Counted from the stretch's first letter, positions 6,994-14,974 are shown. The stretch: 27,365 bases of DNA from JAGOUY01 sp964562155 (GCA_964562155.1 CAZLRU010000018.1:1-27365); one strand, 5' to 3'. The notes: generated from the letters alone by a model not told the origin. Translations and numbers: made by a program.

Positions 6994-9150
6994 ATGTGTC
7001 AGAAGACGAGGTTCGTCATCGCTGGGGCTATGAGGCTCCTGGCAATCATGGCGGCGCTGTCTGTCATGATGTTTCCTTCCGTCGCCGTGGCTCAAGAGCA
7101 TTCCACGGCGGTGCTTCACGAGCGCACGCGGTTCGTGGATGTTTACACGGCCCTCATCAACGGGGTGTCGGCCGAGCAGTTCGAGCCCTGTGCGCGCTGG
7201 GGCGTTTGTCCTACGCAGCTCGCGCTCGATGCTTCCTCTCGCCCGCGGTACCTGCGGGACTTCCGCCGGCCGTCGCTGGCGAACCTTCCTTCACCGGCCG
7301 ACGTGGCCGAAACTCTTCTCGGTGCCGGAGTCCTGAAGGCGACCTGCCTAATGGACCTGACCGCCGGGAGCGACGCTCGATATGAGCGCCGTGAGCTCGC
7401 GCTGAGCCGCGAGGCTATGCGCGCCAATCCGCGGGATCCGCGGCGGTGGTTCAGCCATCGCTGCGTCCCGAGCTCGCGAGCTCTCACCGTCCGCGCAGGT
7501 CGCGGCATCTCCTACGAAGCCATCCACCGTCCCACGGAAACCACCGTCCGCGCCGTGATTGCCGATGGAGCGGGATCGAGTGACGATGCGCGCACGCATC
7601 TCCAGGCTCTCGCGGGAACCGACCGGCAGGTCATGCTGCGTGATGTCTCCTCTCCTGTGATCAGTGCGCTCTTGGGTGTGCTGGTGCAACGGGCGTTGGG
7701 TGCGTTCACGTTCGTGCCCCAGAAGCAGGTGGTCTACATCCGCGTCCCCCTCATCGAAGCGCGTAATCAGCTTCACTGGCTCACGTGGATCAGCGTGCCC
7801 CTCTGCTTCATCTTCGGAGCGCTTCTACTGTTTCAGTATTGGCTCAACAAGAGGGGTGCAAAAGATCATAAGCAGCAAATTGATGAAGCTACAACGAGTG
7901 GTAGTGACGCCGGTTACAAAACTGGCCACGATGAAGGGAAGGATGAAGGCATCAAAACCGGTCGTGCAGCGGTCATTATCGAACTCGGACCAGCCTTTGC
8001 TCGCGTGAGGGGTCTCGCGACGAAGTTCTTGCGTCTGGCGGGAACGACGATCTCGCCCGCGGCGGAGAATGACTATGCAATCATGCTGGATGAGTTGACT
8101 GGGGCTATCGATACGGTGCTGAAGAAGGCTGCAGAGCAAGCGAGCAAGGCGGCCACCACCGCGGCCCGTCGAGAAGCGGTAAAAGAAGCCACAGACTTCT
8201 TCGCGCGCGTAAGCGGATTTCAAGCAACGGAGGTCGACGACCTCGGTCGTATTCTCCGCGCAGGCACTGACGCCACCGCGCTCGCTGCCAGTAAGACGGT
8301 GAGCGATACCTTCGCGCGCGCAGGAATCCTCACGCCCTCGGATGCGCCTGTCGGCACAGTGGTGGCGAAGGGGATCGCCCTCCTCGCCTCAATGAAGGAT
8401 GAGGCTCTGCACGCTCTCAATTTCGGTATCGCGCATGAGATTCATGCGGCGTTCAGCCATACGCTGGGCGGCGAAGCCCTCCCGTTTCACGAGAATCCCA
8501 CCATGATGCTGACGGAGGGACTTAAAGCCCTTCAGGCGAAGCATGAGGGAACACTCGCTCTCCTGGGTACCCGCTCAACGACCGAATACGGCGACACAGT
8601 CACAACGATGTGGCGGGCTGGCGCAGGTGAACCGGCCGGAACAGAGTTCGGGGGCAGGCATCGCCTGAAGCCGAAGTCGGTAGGAGTTCTTCTCTCAGTC
8701 GCTGATAACTTTCTCAAGTGGGCAAAAATGGATCCGATCGTGAATGTAAGTCACGATGATTACGGAGAGAAGGTTCAGCACGCGGTGGAGAAGGTGTTGC
8801 GAAGCCTGCAGCTTCGAGTCAAGAAGGCAGAAGCGGCGCGCCTGGAGTTGGAGCGCGATTTGCGTACACGACTGGTTGCGTTGTCAGATGCATGCCGAAT
8901 CGAGCATCCCGCTGAAGACATTCCTCTCAAACAGGTGATCTCTTCCCTGGACGCGCTCGTACTGAAGATTACACATCACATGAACGAGATTATCGACGCC
9001 CGTAACGCGGCGCTGAACCATCCGATCGCTCACAAGGCGATGATCCGCTCTGACCACACCATCGTGGAAATGATCGAGGCACTTCTGAAACGCCTCACGG
9101 AACTCGACCCTGAAGTCTCTGTGGAGCGGCTCATGCCCACCTCCCCCTGA
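6994..9150 (+). CDS. Unrecognised single-pass membrane protein with coiled-coil cytoplasmic part (718 aa)
   Basis: No family is recognised. The frame is open upstream to 6922, but ATG 6994 is chosen because a GAGGAG site lies 7 nt before it and a clean signal peptide follows (residues 1-34, MRLLAIMAALSVMMFPSVAV then AQ). Residues 35-260 form an outer domain with four cysteines (66, 72, 118, 157). The span is WLTWISVPLCFIFGALLLFQ (about 263-284). Inside are a Gly/Lys/Asp-rich stretch (GYKTGHDEGKDEGIKTG, near 306-322) and about 390 mostly helical residues. Near the C-terminus, EIIDARNAALNHP resembles ELISARNAALTRA in the 939 aa protein, suggesting a shared domain. GC-rich codon use, own promoter and own terminator. 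A receptor-like or envelope-anchored scaffold is possible, but nothing in the sequence decides it. Confidence 0.75.
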   Translation: MCQKTRFVIAGAMRLLAIMAALSVMMFPSVAVAQEHSTAVLHERTRFVDVYTALINGVSAEQFEPCARWGVCPTQLALDASSRPRYLRDFRRPSLANLPSPADVAETLLGAGVLKATCLMDLTAGSDARYERRELALSREAMRANPRDPRRWFSHRCVPSSRALTVRAGRGISYEAIHRPTETTVRAVIADGAGSSDDARTHLQALAGTDRQVMLRDVSSPVISALLGVLVQRALGAFTFVPQKQVVYIRVPLIEARNQLHWLTWISVPLCFIFGALLLFQYWLNKRGAKDHKQQIDEATTSGSDAGYKTGHDEGKDEGIKTGRAAVIIELGPAFARVRGLATKFLRLAGTTISPAAENDYAIMLDELTGAIDTVLKKAAEQASKAATTAARREAVKEATDFFARVSGFQATEVDDLGRILRAGTDATALAASKTVSDTFARAGILTPSDAPVGTVVAKGIALLASMKDEALHALNFGIAHEIHAAFSHTLGGEALPFHENPTMMLTEGLKALQAKHEGTLALLGTRSTTEYGDTVTTMWRAGAGEPAGTEFGGRHRLKPKSVGVLLSVADNFLKWAKMDPIVNVSHDDYGEKVQHAVEKVLRSLQLRVKKAEAARLELERDLRTRLVALSDACRIEHPAEDIPLKQVISSLDALVLKITHHMNEIIDARNAALNHPIAHKAMIRSDHTIVEMIEALLKRLTELDPEVSVERLMPTSP

Positions 9151-9333
9151 TCCGTTCACAAGGTTAGTGTGGTACCTTTTATCCAAAAACCACACACATT
9201 TACTCCCTCTCTATCCAGACGCGGCCGATGAGTATAGCCACATCACGCGTCTCCCAAAGAGAGTATCCACGGCAAAGGTCCCCAAGACACCGTCCAGCCT
9301 CACCGGAAAAGTCTTGCATTCATCAGTCCTTCT

Positions 9334-9373
9334 GCCCCGCTTAAGCATCGCTTGCGGGGCTTCACTATTTTTA
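9334..9373 (+). terminator. GC-rich hairpin terminator; only clear site in the 9151-9499 gap
   Basis: GCCCCGC (9334-9340) pairs with GCGGGGC (9354-9360); the loop can add AAGC/GCTT. TTCACTATTTTTATA follows. It lies 184 bp after the 718 aa gene. The stretch 9151-9333 holds only a short low-quality frame, and 9374-9499 shows nothing I can name. Nearly the same hairpin plus TTCA follows the 939 aa gene. Confidence 0.75.
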
Positions 9374-9499
9374 TAATAAAAAGCCTTATTTTAGCCAAAA
9401 ATAAAGCCTGTTCGTTTTGAGGCATGGACGCATCGGTAAAACAGAGACGAGCCTTTTCATTGATATGTAAAAAATCCCTTCAACTAGAGCCTCGAAGGA

Positions 9500-9528
9500 T
9501 TGACAAAAAGCCAAAAAGATGATGAAAT
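9500..9528 (+). promoter_or_regulatory. Probable promoter of the 939 aa protein gene
   Basis: TTGACA (9500-9505), a 17-bp spacer and TGAAAT (9523-9528). The leader would be about 140 nt. It contains a bulged GC-rich hairpin (AACCA...AGCCCC pairing with GGGGTTGGTT, about 9619-9652) just before the AAGGAG ribosome binding site at 9664-9669. Confidence 0.45.
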
Positions 9529-9677
9529 ATGCTGTCGCGCCAATGGTTTTTACCAGGGGTGCGTACGAAGTGTCCGAGTTTGGGAAGTCACGTCGTACGT
9601 CGACAACCCGAGTCAGTCAACCAAGCCAGCCCCCTCGCACGTGGGGTTGGTTTCACTGTTTGTAAGGAGTGCATGTG

Positions 9678-12497
9678 ATGAGAAGCTCAGCAGCCTCGTA
9701 CACCAGGACCATCGTCCTGGCCATCACGTTCGCCATGGTGGCGATCGTGGTGGGGATTCTCAACCCCAACCCCGCCTGGGCTCAGGCGTCCCAGGAGGCC
9801 GCCTGCGGCCCCTGGAACGAGCCGATGGCCTTCAGCGTCCCCCGGGGCGCGAAGGTCTCCATCGGGCGTGTGGTCGAGATGACGGCGGAGGACCTCACCT
9901 CGGGGCAGGCCAGCCAGGCCCACGCCCCGGCGCAGTTCCCCTTCCAGCGTCTCGCGTCTCGCGCGCCTGCCTCGTCCTCGGTGACCACGGTCGCTGCGCT
10001 CGTCGCGGCGGTCTACACCGGCGGCGACGCCAGTGTGACCGCGAACCTGGTGCGCGAAATTACAAACACCATCAGCCACCTCGGTCTCACCCGCATCTCG
10101 ATCGAGGAGGGGTGGCTGTGGTGCCCCATGACGGACGCCCTCACCGGCGCGCCCATCATGGACCCCGCTACGGGGCGTCAGCGGCGCGTGTCGCCGACCA
10201 GCGCAACATGCACGGATGGCTTGCCCCCGCGCCAAGGTGCGCGCTCGCGTATGCTGGCGCGATCCTTCGCCGGGGACTTCTACGAGGGGAGTACGGTCGC
10301 CTGGGTTAACCACCAGGCACCCCCCGACTACCGCGCCTGGCGCGGCTACAGCCTCCGGGTCAGCATCAAGTCCGGGGCGGTTTCCGTCCCGCGCGTCTAC
10401 GATGCGCGGCAGCACCCCCGCCCGGGGGCGCAGCTGTGCAGGCGCCTCCCTGAGATCGCTCGCGAGGCCGCGCACGCGAACAGCGCCGCAGCGCAGCGAG
10501 CCATCTTCGACGAGCAGTCGCGGCTCATCGCCGCGGCCATCAGCGAAGCCGACCTGCCGGTCGCCATCTGGGCGACCGCCTTCACGGCGGCCGTGGTCAA
10601 CCCCACGGTCGCCCGCACGGATGCGACCGCGGGCTGCGAGGCCCGCGAAACGGAGCTCCGCGCCATCATCTCAGAGCGCGACGGCACCATCCGAGGTCGC
10701 GACGGCACCATCCGAGGTCGCGACGCGACGATCCAGAACTGGAAGCTGATCGTTTCTGCCCTCGCGGTCTCCCTGGCAGCCCTGCTGGCCGCTCTCGCGG
10801 GTACCATCAAGTACTACCGCGACGAGATGAAGCAGGTCGCAGCGTCCTTCCAGGGCGCCGCGTCCGCGGCCGTGATCAAGGCTGTCAACGAGTTCTGGGG
10901 GTCCCTCAGACTGAACGAGGTCGGCCTCGTCGTCATGGAGAGGACCCCCAAGGGCTCGCCCGACCACACCCGCGCCGGCAACTTCAACACCGACACCCTC
11001 CCGCCCGCCGCGGCCAACGTGGAGATCGCCTGGCTCGCCGCCACCCTCCGCTCCGTGTGCGTCAACGTCGCCCCGGCGGCAGAGGCGCCCAAGACCATTG
11101 AGCCCACCCCCACCCCCAACGCGCCGGCCGAGCCCATGCTCGCGTCGGACCACCTCTTCGGAGTCACGGCGCTCGCGTGCGCCATGTTCTTCGTCCTCGG
11201 CCAGGTCAGCGGTAGCCGCCTCACGGCCGCCGCCGCCCAGATCGAGATCAAGGCCCAGACCCGCGCCGGCCGCCGGCTCGCCACGCGCCTCAAGAAGACG
11301 CGTGGGCTGAAGGAGGCGGCCACTGTGGCAGCGTGCGAGGCGCAAGGCGCCCGCACCGAGATCATGCGGCTCCTCATCGGAGCCAAGATCCTCGACGCGG
11401 GCATCGGCGAGGTCCCTCACGACCTCGCCATCGCCTCGATCAGCCACCAGATCGGCGTCGTGGGGCGAGTGATCGCCTCCCACGACGCTGAAGTAGGCGA
11501 ACTCATCTCAGCGCGCAATGCCGCGCTCACCCGTGCCGGCAAGGCCGAGCGCGAGGTCTTCTCCATCAAGGAGATGAATCGCGGCACCGCTCAGGTCGTG
11601 AACGCGTTCGAGAACAGGGCCGTCAAGGCGGAGGGCGACGTCGTCCTCCTGCGCGCGTTCCCTGAGAGTATCTGGCCCGAGGTCTTCGGGCAGGGACTGC
11701 CCGAAGACCACATCCCTACCGGTCGCGAGATCGGTGAGGTCATGCGTCGTCTCCGCGCCCGCCGCGCGGAGACCAGTCCCCACCCTGCCGCGGCCACCAC
11801 CTTCGAGACGCTCGACCTCTCGGACGAAGCTGCTCCTGAGGTGCTGATGGTGGAGGCGTCGATCAGCGACGGCTTTCAGAGCGCCGCCTGGCGCGCGAAC
11901 AACACCGCCCTCACCCGGCGGTTCGAGGTGCCGCGCAACCTGCGGCGCGCCTCGAACCCCCTGATTCACCAAACCGTCATGGTGCCGGCCGCCGCCGCCC
12001 CCGAGGCCATGGTGCACGACGCTCTGACGGTCGCCCTCCCCGCCGCCAACGGCGGGCCCACCACGGCCGAAACGCCGACCGTCGAACAGTCGGCCGCCCC
12101 CGCGATCCACCGCAACAAGGCGCCCACCAGCCGCATGGAGGCCGTTCGCACCCGTGCCCCCGCTCCCCCCGTGAGGCCCAGCACCTACTTCGCCTGGCTG
12201 CTCGGCCCGGAAGCCCAGCCGGTGAACAACGAGCCTCTCACGGCTGCTGATATGACCCCGGCGCGGATGCGTCGGGCAGCTCCTTCTCAGCCGGTTCCGG
12301 CCGCGAACAGCTCGGTCGTTCGAGCCACGACCCCCGTCTACGCGGGACAGCCCCCCCAGGTCTTCGTGGCCTCCATGCTCACCCCGTTCGCGATGCCCCC
12401 TCTCCTGCGCCCTCCGACGCCCTCCGGCGTCGTCCTCATCAGCAACATCGGCGCCGGGACCGCAACCCCCGACGCCCCCGCCGACAAAGCGGGATAA
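9678..12497 (+). CDS. Unrecognised large GC-rich membrane/coiled-coil protein (939 aa)
   Basis: No family is recognised. ATG 9678 is chosen because AAGGAG (9664-9669) sits 8 nt upstream; the frame is open from GTG 9669, inside that site. Residues 1-36 form a signal peptide ending NPAWAQA. The outer part (37-350) has five cysteines (43, 149, 178, 254, 320) and ends in a short tandem repeat DGTIRGR-DGTIRGR. Spans are predicted at about 356-376 (LIVSALAVSLAALLAALAG) and 492-510 (LFGVTALACAMFFVLGQV). Between and after them lie helical, Ala/Glu/Arg-rich segments. The region 511-680 is likely coiled coil and contains ELISARNAALTRA, shared with the 718 aa protein. The last 230 residues are Pro/Ala-rich and disordered. 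Strong G/C third-position bias sets it apart from the housekeeping genes; the long antisense open frames over it are a by-product of that bias. Confidence 0.75.
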   Translation: MRSSAASYTRTIVLAITFAMVAIVVGILNPNPAWAQASQEAACGPWNEPMAFSVPRGAKVSIGRVVEMTAEDLTSGQASQAHAPAQFPFQRLASRAPASSSVTTVAALVAAVYTGGDASVTANLVREITNTISHLGLTRISIEEGWLWCPMTDALTGAPIMDPATGRQRRVSPTSATCTDGLPPRQGARSRMLARSFAGDFYEGSTVAWVNHQAPPDYRAWRGYSLRVSIKSGAVSVPRVYDARQHPRPGAQLCRRLPEIAREAAHANSAAAQRAIFDEQSRLIAAAISEADLPVAIWATAFTAAVVNPTVARTDATAGCEARETELRAIISERDGTIRGRDGTIRGRDATIQNWKLIVSALAVSLAALLAALAGTIKYYRDEMKQVAASFQGAASAAVIKAVNEFWGSLRLNEVGLVVMERTPKGSPDHTRAGNFNTDTLPPAAANVEIAWLAATLRSVCVNVAPAAEAPKTIEPTPTPNAPAEPMLASDHLFGVTALACAMFFVLGQVSGSRLTAAAAQIEIKAQTRAGRRLATRLKKTRGLKEAATVAACEAQGARTEIMRLLIGAKILDAGIGEVPHDLAIASISHQIGVVGRVIASHDAEVGELISARNAALTRAGKAEREVFSIKEMNRGTAQVVNAFENRAVKAEGDVVLLRAFPESIWPEVFGQGLPEDHIPTGREIGEVMRRLRARRAETSPHPAAATTFETLDLSDEAAPEVLMVEASISDGFQSAAWRANNTALTRRFEVPRNLRRASNPLIHQTVMVPAAAAPEAMVHDALTVALPAANGGPTTAETPTVEQSAAPAIHRNKAPTSRMEAVRTRAPAPPVRPSTYFAWLLGPEAQPVNNEPLTAADMTPARMRRAAPSQPVPAANSSVVRATTPVYAGQPPQVFVASMLTPFAMPPLLRPPTPSGVVLISNIGAGTATPDAPADKAG
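10680..10721 (+). repeat. 21-bp tandem repeat, two perfect copies, inside the 939 aa gene
   Basis: The unit GACGGCACCATCCGAGGTCG plus C occurs at 10680-10700 and 10701-10721, with a decayed third copy start at 10722. It encodes DGTIRGR twice, then DATIQNW, a seven-residue period right before the first membrane span. It is in frame, so copy number can change without breaking the gene. Confidence 0.9.
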
Positions 12498-12645
12498 AAG
12501 TTCCAAGAAGTCCAGCTCCTGACTTTCCAAAAACCGAGCACTCGCCCTTTCTCCCGCTACCAAGCGGGCGTAATGCCTAACGGCTCGAGATGAGGAGCCT
12601 GTCCCACGTCGGACAAAAATCTCATCACTCTTCCTTCTCCAACAC

Positions 12646-12684
12646 GCCCCGCCCGTCGAAAGATGCGCGGGGCTTCAACTTTTT
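12646..12684 (+). terminator. GC-rich hairpin terminator after the 939 aa gene
   Basis: GCCCCGC (12646-12652) pairs with GCGGGGC (12667-12673), followed by TTCAACTTTTTATA. This is the same stem as at 9334. A weaker hairpin without a T-run (CCCGCT-ACC-AAGCGGG, 12553-12568) lies between the stop codon and this terminator. Confidence 0.75.
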
Positions 12685-12721
12685 ATACAAAGGTGTACAG
12701 TCCCAACCGAGGAGATACATG

Positions 12722-12940
12722 ATGTCGCTCCGATGTCGTTTGCAGCGAAAGAAGCACAAGTCTCGCGGTCGTCCTGAGCGTAGGGGAAAAAAGCGCCGCC
12801 GTCCCCTCGGACGTCCCCCTTATCCCGCTCCCTGGTATGACCCCTCGTTCCCAGCCCGCCCCGACAGTGATGCCCAAACCCCTCTGCACCAAGCTCTCGC
12901 CACCCTCATCGCCTCACAACACGCCCCCATCGTCGGCTAG
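12722..12940 (+). CDS. Very basic small protein (72 aa)
   Basis: The product begins MSLRCRLQRKKHKSRGRPER and continues with further Lys/Arg clusters (RRGKKRRRPLGRPPYPAPW). The C-terminal half is neutral (LHQALATLIASQHAPIVG). AGGAG at 12710-12714 lies 7 nt before ATG 12722; ATG 12719 is an equal alternative. The frame is open further upstream (from 12590), but that part runs through the terminator hairpin at 12646 and is rejected. Such a charge pattern fits a nucleic-acid or ribosome-associated protein, though no family is recognised. It lies between two hairpin terminators, making another monocistronic GC-rich unit. It could be a chance frame, but the ribosome binding site and flanking terminators argue for a gene. 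Confidence 0.55.
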   Translation: MSLRCRLQRKKHKSRGRPERRGKKRRRPLGRPPYPAPWYDPSFPARPDSDAQTPLHQALATLIASQHAPIVG

Positions 12941-12949
12941 CCCCCTCAC

Positions 12950-12978
12950 CCCGCCTCTCTGCGGGTCTTCTGCTTTTT
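12950..12978 (+). terminator. Terminator after the small basic protein gene
   Basis: CCCGC (12950-12954), loop CTCTCT, GCGGG (12961-12965), then TCTTCTGCTTTTTATAT. It starts ten bases after the stop codon. Confidence 0.7.
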
Positions 12979-13008
12979 ATATCCCTTTCGTCCCCCTATC
13001 CTAATCCA

Positions 13009-13131
13009 GGGCTCCAGCGACAAGGTCTTTTTAGGAGTGAGTATGTTTGAAGTTATCAATACCAAATGCGAAGCCAACGTACGTATGCAACAAGTTACGG
13101 AGCGAGTAAAAAGACCTTGTCGCTGGAGCCC
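13009..13131. repeat. Long inverted repeat (25-bp perfect arms, 73-bp centre)
   Basis: Bases 13009-13033 (GGGCTCCAGCGACAAGGTCT and TTTTA) and 13107-13131 are perfect reverse complements of 25 bp. The centre (13034-13106) carries AGGAG followed by ATG 13043, opening a 45-codon frame to 13180 that runs through the right arm. No target-site duplication is visible beside the arms. It lies in the 345-bp gap between the basic protein gene and rpsF, after a terminator and before the rpsF promoter. Explanations include a small MITE-like element, a structured RNA, or a hairpin controlling readthrough into rpsF. Confidence 0.85.
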
Positions 13132-13176
13132 ATCGCCTAACTTTCCCCTCCGCCGCCCGCAGGGCTGCGTATTGTC

Positions 13177-13205
13177 TTGACAAAGAACCAATTTTTCTCT
13201 AATCT
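13177..13205 (+). promoter_or_regulatory. Promoter of the rpsF-ssb-rpsR operon
   Basis: A consensus TTGACA (13177-13182), exact 17-bp spacer and TAATCT (13200-13205). The start would be near 13212, giving a 5' leader of about 75 nt before rpsF. Confidence 0.8.
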
Positions 13206-13285
13206 AACGCCACTTTTACTCTTGATCGCAATCGGCCACGTCTGCTCGTCAGACACCTCAAATAGAGGACGTATTGCACTCAACT

Positions 13286-13825
13286 ATGACAACCTCTCGC
13301 TACGAGCTGTTGTACATCATTCCGACAACCTTCACTGATGAAGAAGTCGGCACGGTCGAACAAAAAATCGCCGCTTTATTTACCAAAGTTGGCGCCACCA
13401 TCGACTCCACACGTCGCCTCGGAAAATTCCGTTTGGCGTACACCATCAAAACGCAACGCCACGGCCACTATGTGCTCGTTATGTTCACGGCTGAACACGG
13501 CACCGTTGCGAAGCTCGATGAGCTCTTGCGCATTACGCCAGAAGTTCTTCGTCATTTGATTATTCGCGCCGAAGAAGGTGGTGAAGAAGCCAAATTTGAT
13601 CTCGTTCAATTCACGGAAATTGTTGTTGAAGGAGGTCGTGAAGATCGCCGCCGCCGTGAAAAGGCCGCCGAAGCAAAAGACGAAACCAAAGAAGAATTGA
13701 AAGATGGCGTCGCTGCTCTTGAAAACAAAGGCGAAGCCAAAGAGTCCGCGGTCGCCGGTATTTCCGAGACCGATCTCGAAACCAAGATTGACACCGCCTT
13801 GAACGAAGATGTGAAAGCAGTATAA
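13286..13825 (+). CDS. rpsF: Ribosomal protein bS6
   Basis: A 179 aa protein. Residues 1-100 are the bS6 domain: the opening TTSRYELLYIIPTTFTDEEV, then STRRLGKFRLAYTIKTQRHGHYVLVMF, the classic central strand block, and ITPEVLRHLIIR. bS6 binds 16S rRNA together with bS18 in the small-subunit platform. After residue 105 there is a charged tail of about 75 residues rich in Glu, Lys and Ala, much longer than the short acidic tail of E. coli S6. ATG 13286 is chosen; an in-frame TTG four codons upstream is less likely. It heads the conserved rpsF-ssb-rpsR order, 11 bp before ssb. Confidence 0.95.
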   Translation: MTTSRYELLYIIPTTFTDEEVGTVEQKIAALFTKVGATIDSTRRLGKFRLAYTIKTQRHGHYVLVMFTAEHGTVAKLDELLRITPEVLRHLIIRAEEGGEEAKFDLVQFTEIVVEGGREDRRRREKAAEAKDETKEELKDGVAALENKGEAKESAVAGISETDLETKIDTALNEDVKAV

Positions 13826-13836
13826 GATCGTCGTAT

Positions 13837-14292
13837 ATGGATCTTAATCGCGCTACGATCATTGGCAATGTTACTCGTGACCCGGAAGTTCGGACCACCA
13901 CGACCGGTCAAAGTGTCGCTTCCTTCGGTGTCGCTACCAACATGGTTTGGACCGATGCTCAAGGCCAAAAGCAACAACGCGCCGAATTTCACAACATTGT
14001 AGCCTGGGGCAAGCTCGCGGATATTTGTAAGCAGTACTTAAGCAAAGGCAAAAAGATCTACATTGAAGGTCGCCTACAAACTCGCGAGTGGGAAACGCCG
14101 GATGCGCAAAAACGCACCCGCACCGAAATCGTCGCAGAAAACATGATCATGCTCGATCGTGGCGGCGCCCCTTCTCAAGGAGGCTCCTCCATGAATAGCG
14201 GTCCTTCATATCAAGCAATGCCTGCCTCCGCACCCGCTGTCGATAAAGGCGTTGGTGATCAAGAGATCCGTATCGAAGACATTCCCTTCTAA
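13837..14292 (+). CDS. ssb: Single-stranded DNA-binding protein
   Basis: A 151 aa SSB with an OB fold in residues 1-110: MDLNRATIIGNVTRDPEVRT, FGVATNMVW, AEFHNIVAWGKLADICKQYL and KIYIEGRLQTREW are all canonical. A Gly/Ser/Pro-rich linker follows and ends in the acidic tip IRIEDIPF, which recruits replication and repair partners. Full length. Its position between rpsF and rpsR is the widespread bacterial order and supports co-regulation with ribosomal genes. Confidence 0.97.
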   Translation: MDLNRATIIGNVTRDPEVRTTTTGQSVASFGVATNMVWTDAQGQKQQRAEFHNIVAWGKLADICKQYLSKGKKIYIEGRLQTREWETPDAQKRTRTEIVAENMIMLDRGGAPSQGGSSMNSGPSYQAMPASAPAVDKGVGDQEIRIEDIPF

Positions 14293-14305
14293 ATAATACA
14301 TTACT

Positions 14306-14518
14306 ATGATGAAAACCGAACGCCGCTGTCACTTCTGCCAAGTGAACGCACAAGACGTGAACTACAAAGATACCAATACCTTGCGCCGCTACTTGTCATC
14401 CTTTGGCAAGATCGTCCCTCGCAAACGCTCCGGCGTCTGCGTCTGGCACCAACGCAAGCTCGGCAACGCAATCAAACGCTCCCGCTTCATGGCTTTGCTG
14501 CCATACTTGGTTCGCTAA
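14306..14518 (+). CDS. rpsR: Ribosomal protein bS18 (zinc-ligand type)
   Basis: A 70 aa bS18 with the conserved core VNYKDTNTLRRYLSSFGKIV and RKRSGVCVWHQRKLGNAIKRSR. It keeps CHFC near the N-terminus and CVWH in the middle, the four-ligand pattern of the zinc-binding form; many bacteria have lost it. It pairs with bS6 on the 30S platform. ATG 14306 is followed by another ATG, so the start may be 14309. It is the last gene of the operon, with a strong terminator right after. Confidence 0.96.
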   Translation: MMKTERRCHFCQVNAQDVNYKDTNTLRRYLSSFGKIVPRKRSGVCVWHQRKLGNAIKRSRFMALLPYLVR

Positions 14519-14521
14519 ACA

Positions 14522-14552
14522 CAAAACCCCGTCTCCCAAAGGCGGGGTTTTG
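14522..14552 (+). terminator. Terminator of the rpsF-ssb-rpsR operon
   Basis: CAAAACCCCG (14522-14531) pairs with CGGGGTTTTG (14543-14552) around a short loop. The A and T runs inside the stem would let it act in both directions. Confidence 0.85.
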
Positions 14553-14579
14553 CTATCGACAAAACGCAGAAGGTATAGT
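14550..14579 (+). promoter_or_regulatory. Possible promoter of the 126 aa gene
   Basis: TTGCTA (14550-14555), an 18-bp spacer and TATAGT (14574-14579), ending 14 bp before the ATG at 14594. The transcript would be almost leaderless. Confidence 0.4.
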
Positions 14580-14593
14580 CAAATATCAACAAT

Positions 14594-14974
14594 ATGAATC
14601 CCGAATCTCCCGCGTCCATTATTGTAAGTCAAGAAGCGTATATAGATCCGGATACAGAACATACGCGAATCTTTCAGGTTCCTTCCACCGCACAAGATGC
14701 GGGATTTAAACACGCTCACGACGCGCAAGCGGCTAGGCGTGTAGTAGAGGGTTCGATTGCGCTTAAAACAATCATTGCGGATGCGATAGAAGAAGCGACA
14801 GATCCAGAGGACGTAAGTTGTCTTGAAGGCGTGCGGGAAGCAATCGAAGAAAGAGATGTAGAAAAGGCATTTAATCTTCTGGATGCTGTTGAGAGCATTC
14901 CCGGAGGGACAAAAGGACAGTTGAGAGGGCAGCTCATGCAATGGGCGGGAGATCTTCCTAGAGCAGCTAACTGA
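14594..14974 (+). CDS. Hypothetical acidic helical protein (126 aa)
   Basis: Not recognised. The first 35 residues look extended (SIIVSQEAYIDPDTEHTRIF). Residues 40-126 are predicted helical with alternating acidic and hydrophobic positions (SIALKTIIADAIEEATDPED, EGVREAIEERDVEKAFNLLD). There is no signal peptide or membrane span. It lies between the S18 terminator and the EpmA-like gene, with a short leader. The 33-bp gap to the frame of the next gene suggests the two may be co-transcribed. Confidence 0.6.
   Translation: MNPESPASIIVSQEAYIDPDTEHTRIFQVPSTAQDAGFKHAHDAQAARRVVEGSIALKTIIADAIEEATDPEDVSCLEGVREAIEERDVEKAFNLLDAVESIPGGTKGQLRGQLMQWAGDLPRAAN

Noticed and set aside
9519..9665. 48-codon leader frame ending at the ribosome binding site of the 939 aa gene
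   Set aside because: The stop codon overlaps AAGGAG, which hints at coupling, but there is no ribosome binding site for it and the proposed promoter -10 overlaps its start codon, so it would not be on the transcript.
9500..10309. Plus-strand frame of 269 codons overlapping the start of the 939 aa gene
   Set aside because: Out of frame with the signal-peptide-bearing gene, without a ribosome binding site, and rich in Gly/Arg/His as expected of a shadow frame.
9687..12563. Long minus-strand open frames opposite the 939 aa gene (for example 9687-10475, 10671-11483, 11508-12563)
   Set aside because: They arise because stop codons are rare opposite G/C-ending codons; they lack ribosome binding sites and show low-complexity Gly/Arg/His composition, while the plus-strand frame has a signal peptide, spans and a ribosome binding site.
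12590..12718. N-terminal extension of the small basic protein
   Set aside because: It would translate through the terminator hairpin at 12646-12673; the ribosome binding site at 12710 supports the later start.
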